Source: Palsa-870 sp035937155 (GTDB lineage Bacteria > Chloroflexota > Dormibacteria > Dormibacterales > Dormibacteraceae). Taken from it: a stretch of DNA of 64,000 nt. Below the pieces are notes generated by a model. It was not told the DNA's origin. It saw nothing but the letters and a program-made list of their open reading frames with translations, and made no database searches. The stretch covers positions 3,048 to 67,047 of the forward strand of contig DASYVJ010000033.1 of NCBI GenBank assembly GCA_035937155.1, read 5' to 3'. A program made the position numbers and the translations under genes. Of this stretch, positions 23,328-32,276 are shown piece after piece. Within the stretch, counting starts at the first letter, position 1. Each line of letters begins with the position of its first letter.

Positions 23328-25535
23328 GTGTCTAAGTCTCCTTCTCCGGTATACGCCCCATCGCCACGCCGTGCGACATCTCCTGACCAAGCTGCACTGG
23401 CGCGACCAATGCCGATCTCGGTGATCACCGGCGTCGGCTTTCGCGACTGGCGGCCCTTCACGATCGCCGCCACCGCAGCCGCCCTCGTCTCGGTGGCTTT
23501 CATAGCGTGGACCGCGCTTCGCATCGGCGGCGACCAGGTGACGATCGCCGTGGACGATGTCGGCGAAGCAGTCGCCGCGATGATCGCCGCTTTCAGCTGC
23601 GGGCTCGCCGCTTTCCAGACCTCGGGGCGGACCCGGATCGCCTGGGCATTCTTTGCGGCGTCGGCCGCGAGCTGGGGCGGCGGCGAGGTGGCCTGGGCTG
23701 TCTACGAGGTCGGACTGGGCGTCGCGGTTCCATTCCCATCGGTCGCGGACATCGGCTTCTTGCTGGCGATTCCCCTCGGCGTCATCGGGGTGTTCGCTTT
23801 CACTGCAGCGCCGAGCCGGCTCACCACACGCGGCGAAGCGCTCCTGGCGGGCGCGCTCATCGCCCTCTCGCTCCTGTTCGTCGCCTGGGCGATCGGCCTC
23901 AGCAAGGTTTACGACCAGTCCGCGGCGTCACCGGCGTCGCAGCTGATCGGCCTCGCCTACCCCTTCGGCGACATGATCACGATCACCGTCCTCGTCCTTG
24001 CGCTGCGTCGCGCGCGCCGCACGGAGCTGGGCCGCATGTTCCTTTTGCTCGGGGGCATGGCCGCCATCGCGCTCGCCGACAGCACCTTTGCGTATCTCAC
24101 GGCCAACGGCTCGTACCAGGCGATCGGCAGCGTGCTCGACGCCGGCTGGGTGATTGGATTCTTGATGATCGCCCTGGCGCCTCTCTGGCCGTCGACGGAT
24201 ACGGAAAAGTCCGCTGCCGAAGGTCCCATCGAGCTCTGGCAACTCGCGCTGCCGTGGGCCGCGGTGTTTGTCGCCGCGGTGACGGCGATCAAGCTCGCCA
24301 CGGGCAACCAGGTGCTCGACCGCCTGGAGACTGTTCTGGCCGGAAGCATCGGAGTTCTCCTGGTCGGCAGCCAGATCCTTTCTCACCGCGATTCGCTGGC
24401 TCTGCTGGTCGCGAGCCACCGCGCGGAGAAGCTGCTGGAGCGGCGGAACGACCTCCTGAACGAGATCGTCAATCACGCGCCCATCGGCATCGCCCGTGTC
24501 GCGACGGACATGCGGGTCATCGATGTCAATCCGCGGATGACCTCCCTGATGCGGGTGGACTCACATCAGCTGATCGGGAAACCGATCACCGAGTTCCTCG
24601 ACGCGACCGAGTTCGCGCGCGTCTTCGAGATCTTCCAGCCGCTGTGGAAAGGACAGGTCGACAGCGTGGAGTCGGACAGCCATGCTGTCCGCGCTGACCG
24701 GACCACTGTGTGGCTCCACTGGAGCGCGACCACGGTGCGGAGCGCGGCCGGTCACGTCGAGTACTTCCTCGTCCTTTACGAGGACACCGACGCCGAGCAC
24801 GCGGCCAACCGGGCCGCCGTGGAGCACCTGGCGGGAATCGAACGTCTGAACCAGCTGAAGAGCGAGTTCATCACGCTGGCCAGCCACGAGTTTCGTACTG
24901 GGCTTGTTGGGATCCAGGGCTTCAGCGAGATGATCCGCGACGCTGACCTCCCTGTCGCCGAGGTCAAGAGTTATGCCGGCGAAATCAACAAGGACGCCGA
25001 ACGCCTCAACCGCATGATCAACGACATGCTCGACCTCGATCGCATCGAGGCCGGCCGGCTGGTCCTACGCAAGGAGGCGGTGAACATCAACCTCGTGCTG
25101 CGCGACGCGATCGAGCGAGCCCGCGCGTCCGGTGGCAATCACGTGATCGCGGCCAACCTCGACACCGCGGAGCCGATCGTCCAGTGCGATGCAGACCGCG
25201 TGGCGCAGATCATCTCCAACCTGCTGACAAACGCAATCAAGTACTCGCCAAATGCAGGGGACATCCTGGTCACGAGCCGCCTGAGCGACAGCTCAGTCGA
25301 GGTCAGCGTGCGCGACCACGGCGTTGGTATCGCACCGGAATTTGCCAAGCAGCTGTTCAGCCGTTACGAGCGCTACGAGAAGAACAGCAACAAGATCGTG
25401 GGCACCGGGTTGGGCCTGGCGATCGCACGCCAGATCGTGGAGCTGCACGGCGGCCGGATCTGGTTGGACAGCGCGGTTGGCGAGGGGTCGGACTTTCGCT
25501 TCAGGCTTCCTTTATCCGCGACGCCCGCGGACTAA
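23328..25535 (+). CDS. orphan sensor histidine kinase with multi-pass N-terminal domain and PAS
   Basis: 735 residues, GTG start with GGAG five bases upstream. Residues about 45-345 form 8-10 helices with unusual conserved loops (RIGGDQVTIAVDDVGEAV, FPSVADIGFLLAIPLG, IGSVLDAGWVIGFLMIAL). A PAS domain spans about 375-490. The H-box is LASHEFRTGLVGIQGFSE, lacking the usual proline, and HATPase motifs are NLLTNAIKYSP, DHGVGI and GTGLGLAI. A close paralogue sits at 49455-51611. No response regulator is adjacent. The membrane domain probably senses a small or membrane-borne signal; its nature is unknown. Confidence 0.88.
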   Translation: MSKSPSPVYAPSPRRATSPDQAALARPMPISVITGVGFRDWRPFTIAATAAALVSVAFIAWTALRIGGDQVTIAVDDVGEAVAAMIAAFSCGLAAFQTSGRTRIAWAFFAASAASWGGGEVAWAVYEVGLGVAVPFPSVADIGFLLAIPLGVIGVFAFTAAPSRLTTRGEALLAGALIALSLLFVAWAIGLSKVYDQSAASPASQLIGLAYPFGDMITITVLVLALRRARRTELGRMFLLLGGMAAIALADSTFAYLTANGSYQAIGSVLDAGWVIGFLMIALAPLWPSTDTEKSAAEGPIELWQLALPWAAVFVAAVTAIKLATGNQVLDRLETVLAGSIGVLLVGSQILSHRDSLALLVASHRAEKLLERRNDLLNEIVNHAPIGIARVATDMRVIDVNPRMTSLMRVDSHQLIGKPITEFLDATEFARVFEIFQPLWKGQVDSVESDSHAVRADRTTVWLHWSATTVRSAAGHVEYFLVLYEDTDAEHAANRAAVEHLAGIERLNQLKSEFITLASHEFRTGLVGIQGFSEMIRDADLPVAEVKSYAGEINKDAERLNRMINDMLDLDRIEAGRLVLRKEAVNINLVLRDAIERARASGGNHVIAANLDTAEPIVQCDADRVAQIISNLLTNAIKYSPNAGDILVTSRLSDSSVEVSVRDHGVGIAPEFAKQLFSRYERYEKNSNKIVGTGLGLAIARQIVELHGGRIWLDSAVGEGSDFRFRLPLSATPAD

Positions 25536-25547
25536 CGGACCCGTCCG

Positions 25548-26657
25548 CTACTCGCGGTCGAGGAACTCGGTGACCAGCGACTGGAAGTGGTGGACGCCGT
25601 TCTCGCGCAGCGCGGAAAACCGCCCCCGGTTGTAAGAGCGCGACCGCAGGCCTTTCTGCACCTGCTCGCAGACTGCGATGTCTTCCTGCTGGATCTCGTC
25701 CGAGAACGCGATCGTCTGCTGCATCGATTCCCAGCCGGCGCCGGTTCCGGGTTCCGCGAAGAACCATTCGAAGATCGTCAGGGTGCGATCGACTCCCATC
25801 GGGAGGATGACGTTGGTGCTGATGTTGTCCTGGTAGATGTTCAGCATCGTGTTGGGGAAGATCCAGTAGTAGAGAGCGTTGTCTTCCGCGCCCGGCATCC
25901 GGATGTAACGGCGATCCCGACCTGGCACCTCGCCAGGCTTCAGCTCCCGTATGGGCGCGTGCTGCTTTGAGTAGTAGCGAAACGTCTCGACGCGGTACTG
26001 GTCGTACTCCAGCTCTTTGAACAGGCCTGGATGCGCGATGGGCAGGTGATAGCCTTCGAGGTAGTTGTCCACATAGACCTTCCAGTTGCACGCGATCTCG
26101 TAGTCGCGCCGCTCCACGCTCCGCATGTTCGACAGGTCGTATCCCGCAGCGGCGATCTCTGACGGGATGGCACCGATCCAGTCCCGGAGCGGTGCGGCAT
26201 TCGGATCGAGGTTGGCGAACACGAACGGGCCGACCGTATCGACGCGAATGGGCACGAGGCCGAAGTCCGCCTTGTCGAAGTCTTCGGTGCCCTCCATCTC
26301 GCGAGCCGCCTGCAGCCGACCGTCCAGGCCGTAGACCCAGCCGTGGTAACCGCACTGCAGCGACTTGCGGTTTCCGCGCGTCGTCACAACCTGTGCGGCG
26401 CGGTGGCGGCAGACGTTGTAGAAGGCGCGCAGCTTTCCATCCTGGGCGTGGGTCAGGAGAATCGGCTCATCGAGGATCGTGGTCGGCTTGAAATCGCCGA
26501 CTCTCGCAAGCTCGCTCATGTGCGCGACGAGCTGCCAGGTTGTCGCGAAGATCCTGTCCTTCTCACGCTCCAGCACTGCTGGGTCCAGGTACATTGTCGA
26601 AGGCAGCGTCGAAGCGCGCGCAACGTTTTTCTCGAGCTTGGTCTCCAGCCGTGCCAT
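25548..26657 (-). CDS. Rieske non-heme iron oxygenase, large subunit
   Basis: 369 residues. The Rieske centre is CRHRAAQVV ... CGYHGWVYGL (residues about 82-108). The mononuclear iron site is NYLEGYHLPIAH, with His-x4-His, plus a later Asp in QQEDIAVCEQ. Length and motifs resemble choline monooxygenase and GbcA/CntA-like amine oxygenases more than aromatic dioxygenases, but this is tentative. A reductase gene is not adjacent; the nearest ferredoxin-reductase-like gene is at 34972. The start at ATG 26657 avoids overlap with the divergent amidohydrolase. Confidence 0.88.
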   Translation of the reverse strand: MARLETKLEKNVARASTLPSTMYLDPAVLEREKDRIFATTWQLVAHMSELARVGDFKPTTILDEPILLTHAQDGKLRAFYNVCRHRAAQVVTTRGNRKSLQCGYHGWVYGLDGRLQAAREMEGTEDFDKADFGLVPIRVDTVGPFVFANLDPNAAPLRDWIGAIPSEIAAAGYDLSNMRSVERRDYEIACNWKVYVDNYLEGYHLPIAHPGLFKELEYDQYRVETFRYYSKQHAPIRELKPGEVPGRDRRYIRMPGAEDNALYYWIFPNTMLNIYQDNISTNVILPMGVDRTLTIFEWFFAEPGTGAGWESMQQTIAFSDEIQQEDIAVCEQVQKGLRSRSYNRGRFSALRENGVHHFQSLVTEFLDRE

Positions 26658-26697
26658 CACCGGACATTGTCGCGCGGCGTGCGCTACAAATGCGCCC

Positions 26698-28242
26698 GTG
26701 GACTCGCCGTCACTTGCGGTTGTCAACGGCAAGGTGTGGCCGCCGCGACTCCGGGCCACCGCCGTTGCGGTGATTGCTGATCGAATCATTGCCACCGGCT
26801 CGGACCACGACGTCCGATCGCAGTGCGACCGGCACACTCGGATCATCGACGCGCGAGGCGGCAGCATCATGCCGGCGTTCAACGACGCGCACGTCCACTT
26901 CTTGATGGCGTCACGTTCGCTGGCCGAGCTAGATCTTTACGGGGCCGAGACGCAGTCAGAGATCGAAGGCCGGATCACCGCCTACGCGGCACGTCACACG
27001 GGCCCGTGGATAGTTGGAAGGGGCTGGTTCTACTCCGCGTTTCCGGGAGGCACGCCAACCGTCGAGCTCCTGGACCGGCTGGTCCCCGACCGGCCGGCGT
27101 ACGTCGAGTCGTTCGACGCGCATACCGGCTGGGCGAACACAAGGGCACTGACCGCATCCGGAATCTCCCCGACCGGCGTGCTCAAGGAGGCGGCGATGCT
27201 GGGGGTGACGCGGCACATCCCCACACGATCGCGGGACGAGGACCTCGAAGCACTGCGGGCCGGGATGCGAGTGGCAGCCGAACATGGGATCGGCTCGGTT
27301 CAGGAAGCCGGAGAGGGGCAGGACGAGCTGGAGCTGTGGGATGCGCTGCGCGAGGCGGATGAGCTAACGCTTCGCGTTCGCCTGGCCTTCGACATGGTCC
27401 CGGGACTTGATGGCTCAGCCTGGAAGGAGCGCCTCAGCCTCTACGAGGATCTGGCTCGCGCCCGCAAGAATGACCGCTGGATCGCCACCGGCATCCTGAA
27501 GGCGTTCGCGGATGGTGTCGTCGAGTCGCGTACGGCTGCCCTGCTCGAGCCATACGAGGGAACGACAAGCCGCGGCGAGCCGCTGTGGGCCGCGGAAGAG
27601 CTCGCGAAAGCGGTTCATGTTGCCGACGCTCGCGGCTGGCAGGTGCAGGTGCACGCCATCGGCGACGCAGCGATCCGGCAAGCGCTCGATGCATTCGCCG
27701 CCGCGACACGCGACCTGCGCCACCGGATCGAGCACATCGAAGCGCCCTCGCCGCTCGATATCCCCCGCTTTGCCGAGCTCGGCGTCATCGCCAGCATGCA
27801 GCCACAGCATGCCGAGCCCAATCGCAACCTGTTCGAGATCTGGCTGCCCAACCTCGGAGCGGAGCGAGCCACCTTCGGGTGGCCGTGGCGCTCGATCCTT
27901 CATTCAGGCGCCGGGATCGCCTTCGGCACGGACTGGCCTGTCGTGCCCCTCGACCCGGCGGCGAGCCTCCAGGTTGCGGTCACTCGCAAGACTCGGCAAG
28001 GCGAGCCTGCCGGCGGCTGGCTGCCGGACCAGCGGCTGAAGCTTGCCGAGGCGCTGGCGGCATGGACCTTTGGCGGCGCGTTCGCTGAACATGCTGAGGA
28101 TCAGAAAGGGGCGCTCGCAGGTGGCATGCTCGCCGACATCGCCGTGCTCGACCGCGACATCGTCACGATTCCGGTCTCAGAGCTGGCCGACTTGAAAGTA
28201 ACCGCCACGATCGTCGGCGGCCGGGTCGTTTACGAAGGCTGA
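26698..28242 (+). CDS. amidohydrolase, YtcJ-like
   Basis: 514 residues, GTG start. GSIMPAFNDAHVHFLMAS carries the HxH metal motif at about residue 65, VQVHAIGDAAIRQALDAF and RHRIEHIEAPSP supply further ligands, and IAFGTDWPVVPLDP the catalytic Asp. The family hydrolyses C-N bonds of formamide-, hydantoin- or guanidine-like substrates; the substrate is unknown. A possible -10 TACAAA lies seven bases before GTG, so the message may be leaderless. It is divergent from the Rieske gene (40 bases) and ends within a strong terminator hairpin. Confidence 0.85.
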   Translation: MDSPSLAVVNGKVWPPRLRATAVAVIADRIIATGSDHDVRSQCDRHTRIIDARGGSIMPAFNDAHVHFLMASRSLAELDLYGAETQSEIEGRITAYAARHTGPWIVGRGWFYSAFPGGTPTVELLDRLVPDRPAYVESFDAHTGWANTRALTASGISPTGVLKEAAMLGVTRHIPTRSRDEDLEALRAGMRVAAEHGIGSVQEAGEGQDELELWDALREADELTLRVRLAFDMVPGLDGSAWKERLSLYEDLARARKNDRWIATGILKAFADGVVESRTAALLEPYEGTTSRGEPLWAAEELAKAVHVADARGWQVQVHAIGDAAIRQALDAFAAATRDLRHRIEHIEAPSPLDIPRFAELGVIASMQPQHAEPNRNLFEIWLPNLGAERATFGWPWRSILHSGAGIAFGTDWPVVPLDPAASLQVAVTRKTRQGEPAGGWLPDQRLKLAEALAAWTFGGAFAEHAEDQKGALAGGMLADIAVLDRDIVTIPVSELADLKVTATIVGGRVVYEG

Positions 28243-28269
28243 CGGGCAGGCGCGGCCGGCCCGTCAGCC
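28237..28269. terminator. bidirectional hairpin between amidohydrolase and APC permease
   Basis: An 11-base perfect stem, GGCTGACGGGC (28237-28247) with GCCCGTCAGCC (28259-28269), around an 11-base loop. The amidohydrolase TGA lies inside the left arm. It serves convergent genes, and no long U-run is present on either strand. Confidence 0.65.
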
Positions 28270-28275
28270 GATAGG

Positions 28276-29793
28276 TCAGACTCCCGGCGCTCCGGCCGGC
28301 AAGGGTGTAGGTCCAGCCGCAGTGGTCGTCGGCTGGGTGTGGATCGCGTGCCCGCGCCCGACGGCCCAAAAGACGATCGCCACAACAGCCAGGAAGGCGA
28401 CTACTGCAAAGGTGTAGATCTCAAAAGTGGTGCGGCTGACCCCAGAGGTGTCGGCGCTCCACAGGTAGGTGAAGAGGTTTGGCCACAGAGCGAATACGGT
28501 GGCGGCCGCCACCCAGAACGTGGTGAGGATGGCGCAGGCCCACGCGCCGGCATTGCCACCGGGGATGACAAACGGACGCGGCACATCGGGATACTTGCGG
28601 CGCAGAGTGATCAGTGCTGGGAAGATGAGGATGTACGAGAAGGTGGTGGTCGAGATGACCAGGCCGAGAACGGCGGCGAAGAAGCCGTGCAGGCTTCCAC
28701 CCGTCACGAAGAAGGTGATGTACATGAAGATCGTGGCGATGATGCCGGAGCAGACGTTCACCACGATCGGCGTTCCGAAGCGAGCGGAGAAGTAGCCGAG
28801 CTGCTTGGGTCCGGAGCCCGCAAGCGCTCCGATGGCCATCAAGCGATCCGACCCCATCAGCCACGTCGTGCCGCTCGATAGCAAGACGAAGACGACGGCC
28901 AACCCGGCGAGGTGGTTGAAGAACGGCGCGGAGCTTCCGAAGACGCTGCTCGAGGCGAACTGATAGGCGGCGACGAAGCCGCCCACGTTGCTCAGCTGGT
29001 CCTTGGAAAGAATCAGGATCACGCCGACGATCGGGATCGCATATCCGAGGAACGAGATCAACCCTGAGGCATAGACCGCGCGCGGGATATCACGCTGCGG
29101 GTTGTCCATCTCCTCGCTTGCGTTGGTCTGCAGCTCAAAGCCGATCCACTGGAAGACGATGACGCCGATCACCCCGATCAGGACCGTGCTGTCGGTGGGT
29201 AGAAACCCGGCCATGCTGCCGTGAAATCCGTGTTGGACACCAGTCGTGATCACGAGCAGGGCGAAGAACAGGAGGAGCCCAATCCTCAGGATGGCGCCCA
29301 GGTTGGGAACCCATTTCATGTAGCGCAGCGACAGGATGTTCATCGTCACCGCGGTCCAGATGAAAAGGACGCCGATGACCGTCTCGGCGGTCTGGTTCCC
29401 GGTGAAGCTGCTGCCCCAGAGAGCATCAAGGGCAGCAATCGCGACCGCCGTCAGCGTGCCGCCGAGCCAGATCGGGTTGCTCAGCCAGTACAGGACGCTC
29501 ACGACCGCTCCTGCAAAGTGGCCATATGCCAGACGCACCCAGTCGTAGGTCGCGCCCTCGGTCGGAAAGGCGGCTCCGAGCTCCGACGTCAACAGGCCAT
29601 AGGGGACTAGGAAAGTTACCGCCGAGACGACCAGCCAGAAGATCGCCTGCGCTCCGTAGGAAGACGACTGCCCGATGGTGTCGATTGACACAATCGCGCA
29701 GATAGTGAAGAAGATCATGTCGAATCTGAACAGCGACTTCTTGAGCTTGCGCTTCTCCGCGACAAGCTCAGCTACGGCGGCGGAATCCCCCAT
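28276..29793 (-). CDS. APC superfamily amino acid/polyamine permease
   Basis: 505 residues with 12-13 hydrophobic segments. The start FDMIFFTICAIVSIDTIGQ is the APC TM1 region and FQWIGFELQTNASEEMDNP matches the family's TM6 segment (GxExxxNxSEEMKNP-like). It imports amino acids, amines or polyamines, probably by proton symport. It lies between amidohydrolase and aminotransferase genes and may feed the catabolic cluster. Divergent from the aminotransferase, with an inverted repeat between them. Confidence 0.88.
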   Translation of the reverse strand: MGDSAAVAELVAEKRKLKKSLFRFDMIFFTICAIVSIDTIGQSSSYGAQAIFWLVVSAVTFLVPYGLLTSELGAAFPTEGATYDWVRLAYGHFAGAVVSVLYWLSNPIWLGGTLTAVAIAALDALWGSSFTGNQTAETVIGVLFIWTAVTMNILSLRYMKWVPNLGAILRIGLLLFFALLVITTGVQHGFHGSMAGFLPTDSTVLIGVIGVIVFQWIGFELQTNASEEMDNPQRDIPRAVYASGLISFLGYAIPIVGVILILSKDQLSNVGGFVAAYQFASSSVFGSSAPFFNHLAGLAVVFVLLSSGTTWLMGSDRLMAIGALAGSGPKQLGYFSARFGTPIVVNVCSGIIATIFMYITFFVTGGSLHGFFAAVLGLVISTTTFSYILIFPALITLRRKYPDVPRPFVIPGGNAGAWACAILTTFWVAAATVFALWPNLFTYLWSADTSGVSRTTFEIYTFAVVAFLAVVAIVFWAVGRGHAIHTQPTTTAAGPTPLPAGAPGV

Positions 29794-29827
29794 CCAAACC
29801 CTCCCCTAGGTCTATGACACCGGACTG

Positions 29828-29841
29828 AATTGGCGACAATT
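29828..29841. promoter_or_regulatory. inverted repeat between permease and aminotransferase genes
   Basis: AATTG-GCGA-CAATT is a perfect 5-base dyad with a 4-base spacer, in an AT-rich patch between divergent starts (29793 and 29884). It could be an operator controlling both catabolic genes. It is short, so chance is possible. Confidence 0.35.
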
Positions 29842-29883
29842 AGAGATCCACGGCCCACCGCTGTCAAGAAGAGGGGACAACGA

Positions 29884-31257
29884 ATGGCGACCACGACCAC
29901 GCGCGAAGTGCCGACAAGCCGAGTCGCCGAGCTCATCGAGGGCGAGGAAGAGAAGTTCCGCCAGGCTCGCCCGCGATCCCGGAAACTCTGGACCGAGGCC
30001 CGCGAGGTGATGCCCCGCGGGGTGCCCTCGTCATTCCAGGATGCCGCCCCCCAGCCTGTTTTCATTGAAAAGGGCAAGGGCAGTCGCGTCTGGGACGTGG
30101 ACGGCAACGAGTACGTCGACTTCCACAACGGGTTCGGCGTCATGGTCGTCGGCCACGCCCATCCCAAGATCGTCGAGGCGGTGAGCCGGCAGATCGCTCT
30201 CGGCTCGCACTTCGCCCAGCCGGTCGAGGATGGCATGACCGTCGCCCGCGAGCTTGCCCGCCGCTTCGGCCAGCCGAAGTGGCGCTTCACAAATTCAGGG
30301 ACTGAGTCGACCGAGGACGCGGTCAGGGTCGCGCGCGGCTTCACCGGCCGGGAGCGGCTCATCAAGATCGAGTCGTCTTACCACGGACACCATGACGCTG
30401 TGATGGTTTCCGTCGAGCCGCCGCCCGCCCTGATGGGGCCGCCGGACGCGCCCGCGTCGGTGCCCCAGAGCGAAGGCATACCGGCCGCTATCGTCGCGCT
30501 CACAAGCGCGGTCCCGTTCAACGACCTGCCTGCGCTCGAGAAGGCCTTCGCCCGGCATCGCGACGAGGTCGCGGCGGTCATCGTCGAGCCCGTGATGATG
30601 AACATTGGGATCGTCCTACCTGACGCCGGCTATCTGGCGGCGATCAAGGACCTGGCGCACCGGCACGGAGCGCTCCTGATCTTCGACGAAGTCAAGACGG
30701 GGGCAACGATTTCTCCAGGCGGGGCCTCGGAGCGGTTCGGTGTGACCCCCGACCTCATCGCCCTGGCCAAGGCAATTGGCGGCGGCCTGCCCTGCGGCGC
30801 GGTCGGCGGCCGCGAGGATGTGATGGGCGTGATCGAGGACAAGCGCGTCGTCCAGGTGGGAACGTTCAATGGCAACCCGCTCGCGATGGCCGCCTCCAAG
30901 GTGACGCTGCTTGAGATCTTGAATGCGTCTGCTTACGCGCATTTCGACGCGCTGGCGGAGACGCTGCAGGGCGGCCTAGACGAGGTGATCGGCGAGCACG
31001 AACTGCCGTACCACGTGATCACGCTCTCAGCGCGCGGCGGCGTCACGTACCGCGCCCAGCGGGTCCGAAACTATCGCGACTACCTCGAGATCGACAAGTC
31101 GCTGTCCTACCTGAGCTGGCTCTACCAGTGCAACCGGGGCGTGATCATGGCGCCCGGGGCCGAGGAAAACTGGACGCTGTCGGTGCAGCACTCGGTCCAG
31201 GACGTCCAGCGATACGTCGACAACTTCGCCATGATGGCCAAAGACCTGCGTTCCTGA
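29884..31257 (+). CDS. class III aminotransferase, glutamate-1-semialdehyde-aminomutase-like
   Basis: 457 residues. DVDGNEYVDFHNGFGVMVVG, TNSGTESTEDAVRVAR and ESSYHGHHDAV are the PLP phosphate-binding and substrate regions; LIFDEVKTGA holds the PLP aspartate and LIALAKAIGGGLP the Schiff-base lysine. It resembles HemL but sits in a catabolic cluster and lacks other haem genes nearby, so an amine or beta-amino-acid transaminase is more likely. ATG 29884 is used because GAGGGG lies eight bases upstream; an in-frame TTG/ATG at 29830 overlaps the AT-rich promoter. The ureohydrolase gene follows 14 bases later. Confidence 0.88.
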   Translation: MATTTTREVPTSRVAELIEGEEEKFRQARPRSRKLWTEAREVMPRGVPSSFQDAAPQPVFIEKGKGSRVWDVDGNEYVDFHNGFGVMVVGHAHPKIVEAVSRQIALGSHFAQPVEDGMTVARELARRFGQPKWRFTNSGTESTEDAVRVARGFTGRERLIKIESSYHGHHDAVMVSVEPPPALMGPPDAPASVPQSEGIPAAIVALTSAVPFNDLPALEKAFARHRDEVAAVIVEPVMMNIGIVLPDAGYLAAIKDLAHRHGALLIFDEVKTGATISPGGASERFGVTPDLIALAKAIGGGLPCGAVGGREDVMGVIEDKRVVQVGTFNGNPLAMAASKVTLLEILNASAYAHFDALAETLQGGLDEVIGEHELPYHVITLSARGGVTYRAQRVRNYRDYLEIDKSLSYLSWLYQCNRGVIMAPGAEENWTLSVQHSVQDVQRYVDNFAMMAKDLRS

Positions 31258-31271
31258 TCGAGTAACTGACC

Positions 31272-32276
31272 ATGTCGCGTTTGGGAGGTATGTACGGCCC
31301 CGACGTGACCTTTCTCGGCGTGGAGCGCTGCGATCTCGGGCAGCCTGCCACCCTGAAAGGTGCTGATGTCGTGATCATCGGCGCGCCCTATGACGCCGGC
31401 ACGTCGTACCGCGCGGGTGCTCGCTTCGGGCCGAAGATGATCCGGACCACCGACTATCTGCCTCACGACTCGTCGCGGCCACACCTCGCGCTGAGGGTCG
31501 ATCCACTCCAGGAGCTGCGCGTCGTGGACGCCGGCGACATCGAGATGGCAGGCGTCGAGGGGCGGGCGCCGCTCGACGCCCTCGAGAACGCGGTCCGCGT
31601 CGCTACTGAAGCCGGCGCCATCCCCCTGGTACTGGGCGGCGACCACACCATCACGTGGCCTGACGTGACCGGCGTGGCGCGGGTCAAGGGCTGGGGGCGC
31701 GTCTCGGTCATTCATTTCGACGCGCATGCCGACACCGGGACGATCCAGTTCGGCAGCCTCGTGGGTCACGGGCTGCCGATGCGCCGCCTGATCGAGTCAG
31801 GCGCGTGCCGCGGCGATCGGTTCCTGCAGGTCGGCCTGCGCGGCTACTGGCCGGAGCCGCCCACCCTGCAGTGGATGGCGGAGCAGCACATGCGGTCGTT
31901 CGAGATGCACGAGGTGGTGCAGCGGGGCCTGGATGATGTGCTCACGGAGGCATTCGCCATCGCGGTCGACGATTGCGATGGGGTCTTCGTATCTGTCGAC
32001 CTCGACGTGGTCGACCCCGGCATGGCACCCGGCACAGGCACGCCAGAACCGGGCGGGTTGACCGGCCGCCAGCTGCTCGATGCGGTGCGGAGAATCGCGA
32101 TCGAGCTGCCGGTGGTCGGGATCGACGTGGTGGAGGTCGCGCCCGCCTACGACTCGGCGGACATCACATCATTCCTCGCCAACCGGGTTGTTCTCGAGAT
32201 GCTCTCCGGGATCGCTTACCGCCGCAAGGGCGGGACATGGGAGACCATCCCTCCTACCTTGCTAGGCGGACGTTAG
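31272..32276 (+). CDS. ureohydrolase (agmatinase/arginase family)
   Basis: 334 residues. Binuclear manganese motifs are VLGGDHTITW, IHFDAHADTG and FVSVDLDVVDPGMAPGTGTP, all intact. Members cleave urea from agmatine, guanidinobutyrate, guanidinopropionate, arginine or related compounds; the N-terminal GAPYDAGTSYRAGARFGP is agmatinase/guanidino-acid-like. With the aminotransferase upstream it could turn a guanidino compound into an amine that is then transaminated. It overlaps the convergent LLM gene by 15 bases. Confidence 0.88.
   Translation: MSRLGGMYGPDVTFLGVERCDLGQPATLKGADVVIIGAPYDAGTSYRAGARFGPKMIRTTDYLPHDSSRPHLALRVDPLQELRVVDAGDIEMAGVEGRAPLDALENAVRVATEAGAIPLVLGGDHTITWPDVTGVARVKGWGRVSVIHFDAHADTGTIQFGSLVGHGLPMRRLIESGACRGDRFLQVGLRGYWPEPPTLQWMAEQHMRSFEMHEVVQRGLDDVLTEAFAIAVDDCDGVFVSVDLDVVDPGMAPGTGTPEPGGLTGRQLLDAVRRIAIELPVVGIDVVEVAPAYDSADITSFLANRVVLEMLSGIAYRRKGGTWETIPPTLLGGR

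Noticed and set aside
29884..31257. Annotation as haem-pathway glutamate-1-semialdehyde aminomutase (hemL)
   Set aside because: Neighbours are catabolic and no other tetrapyrrole gene is present; only a GSA-like aminotransferase can be supported.
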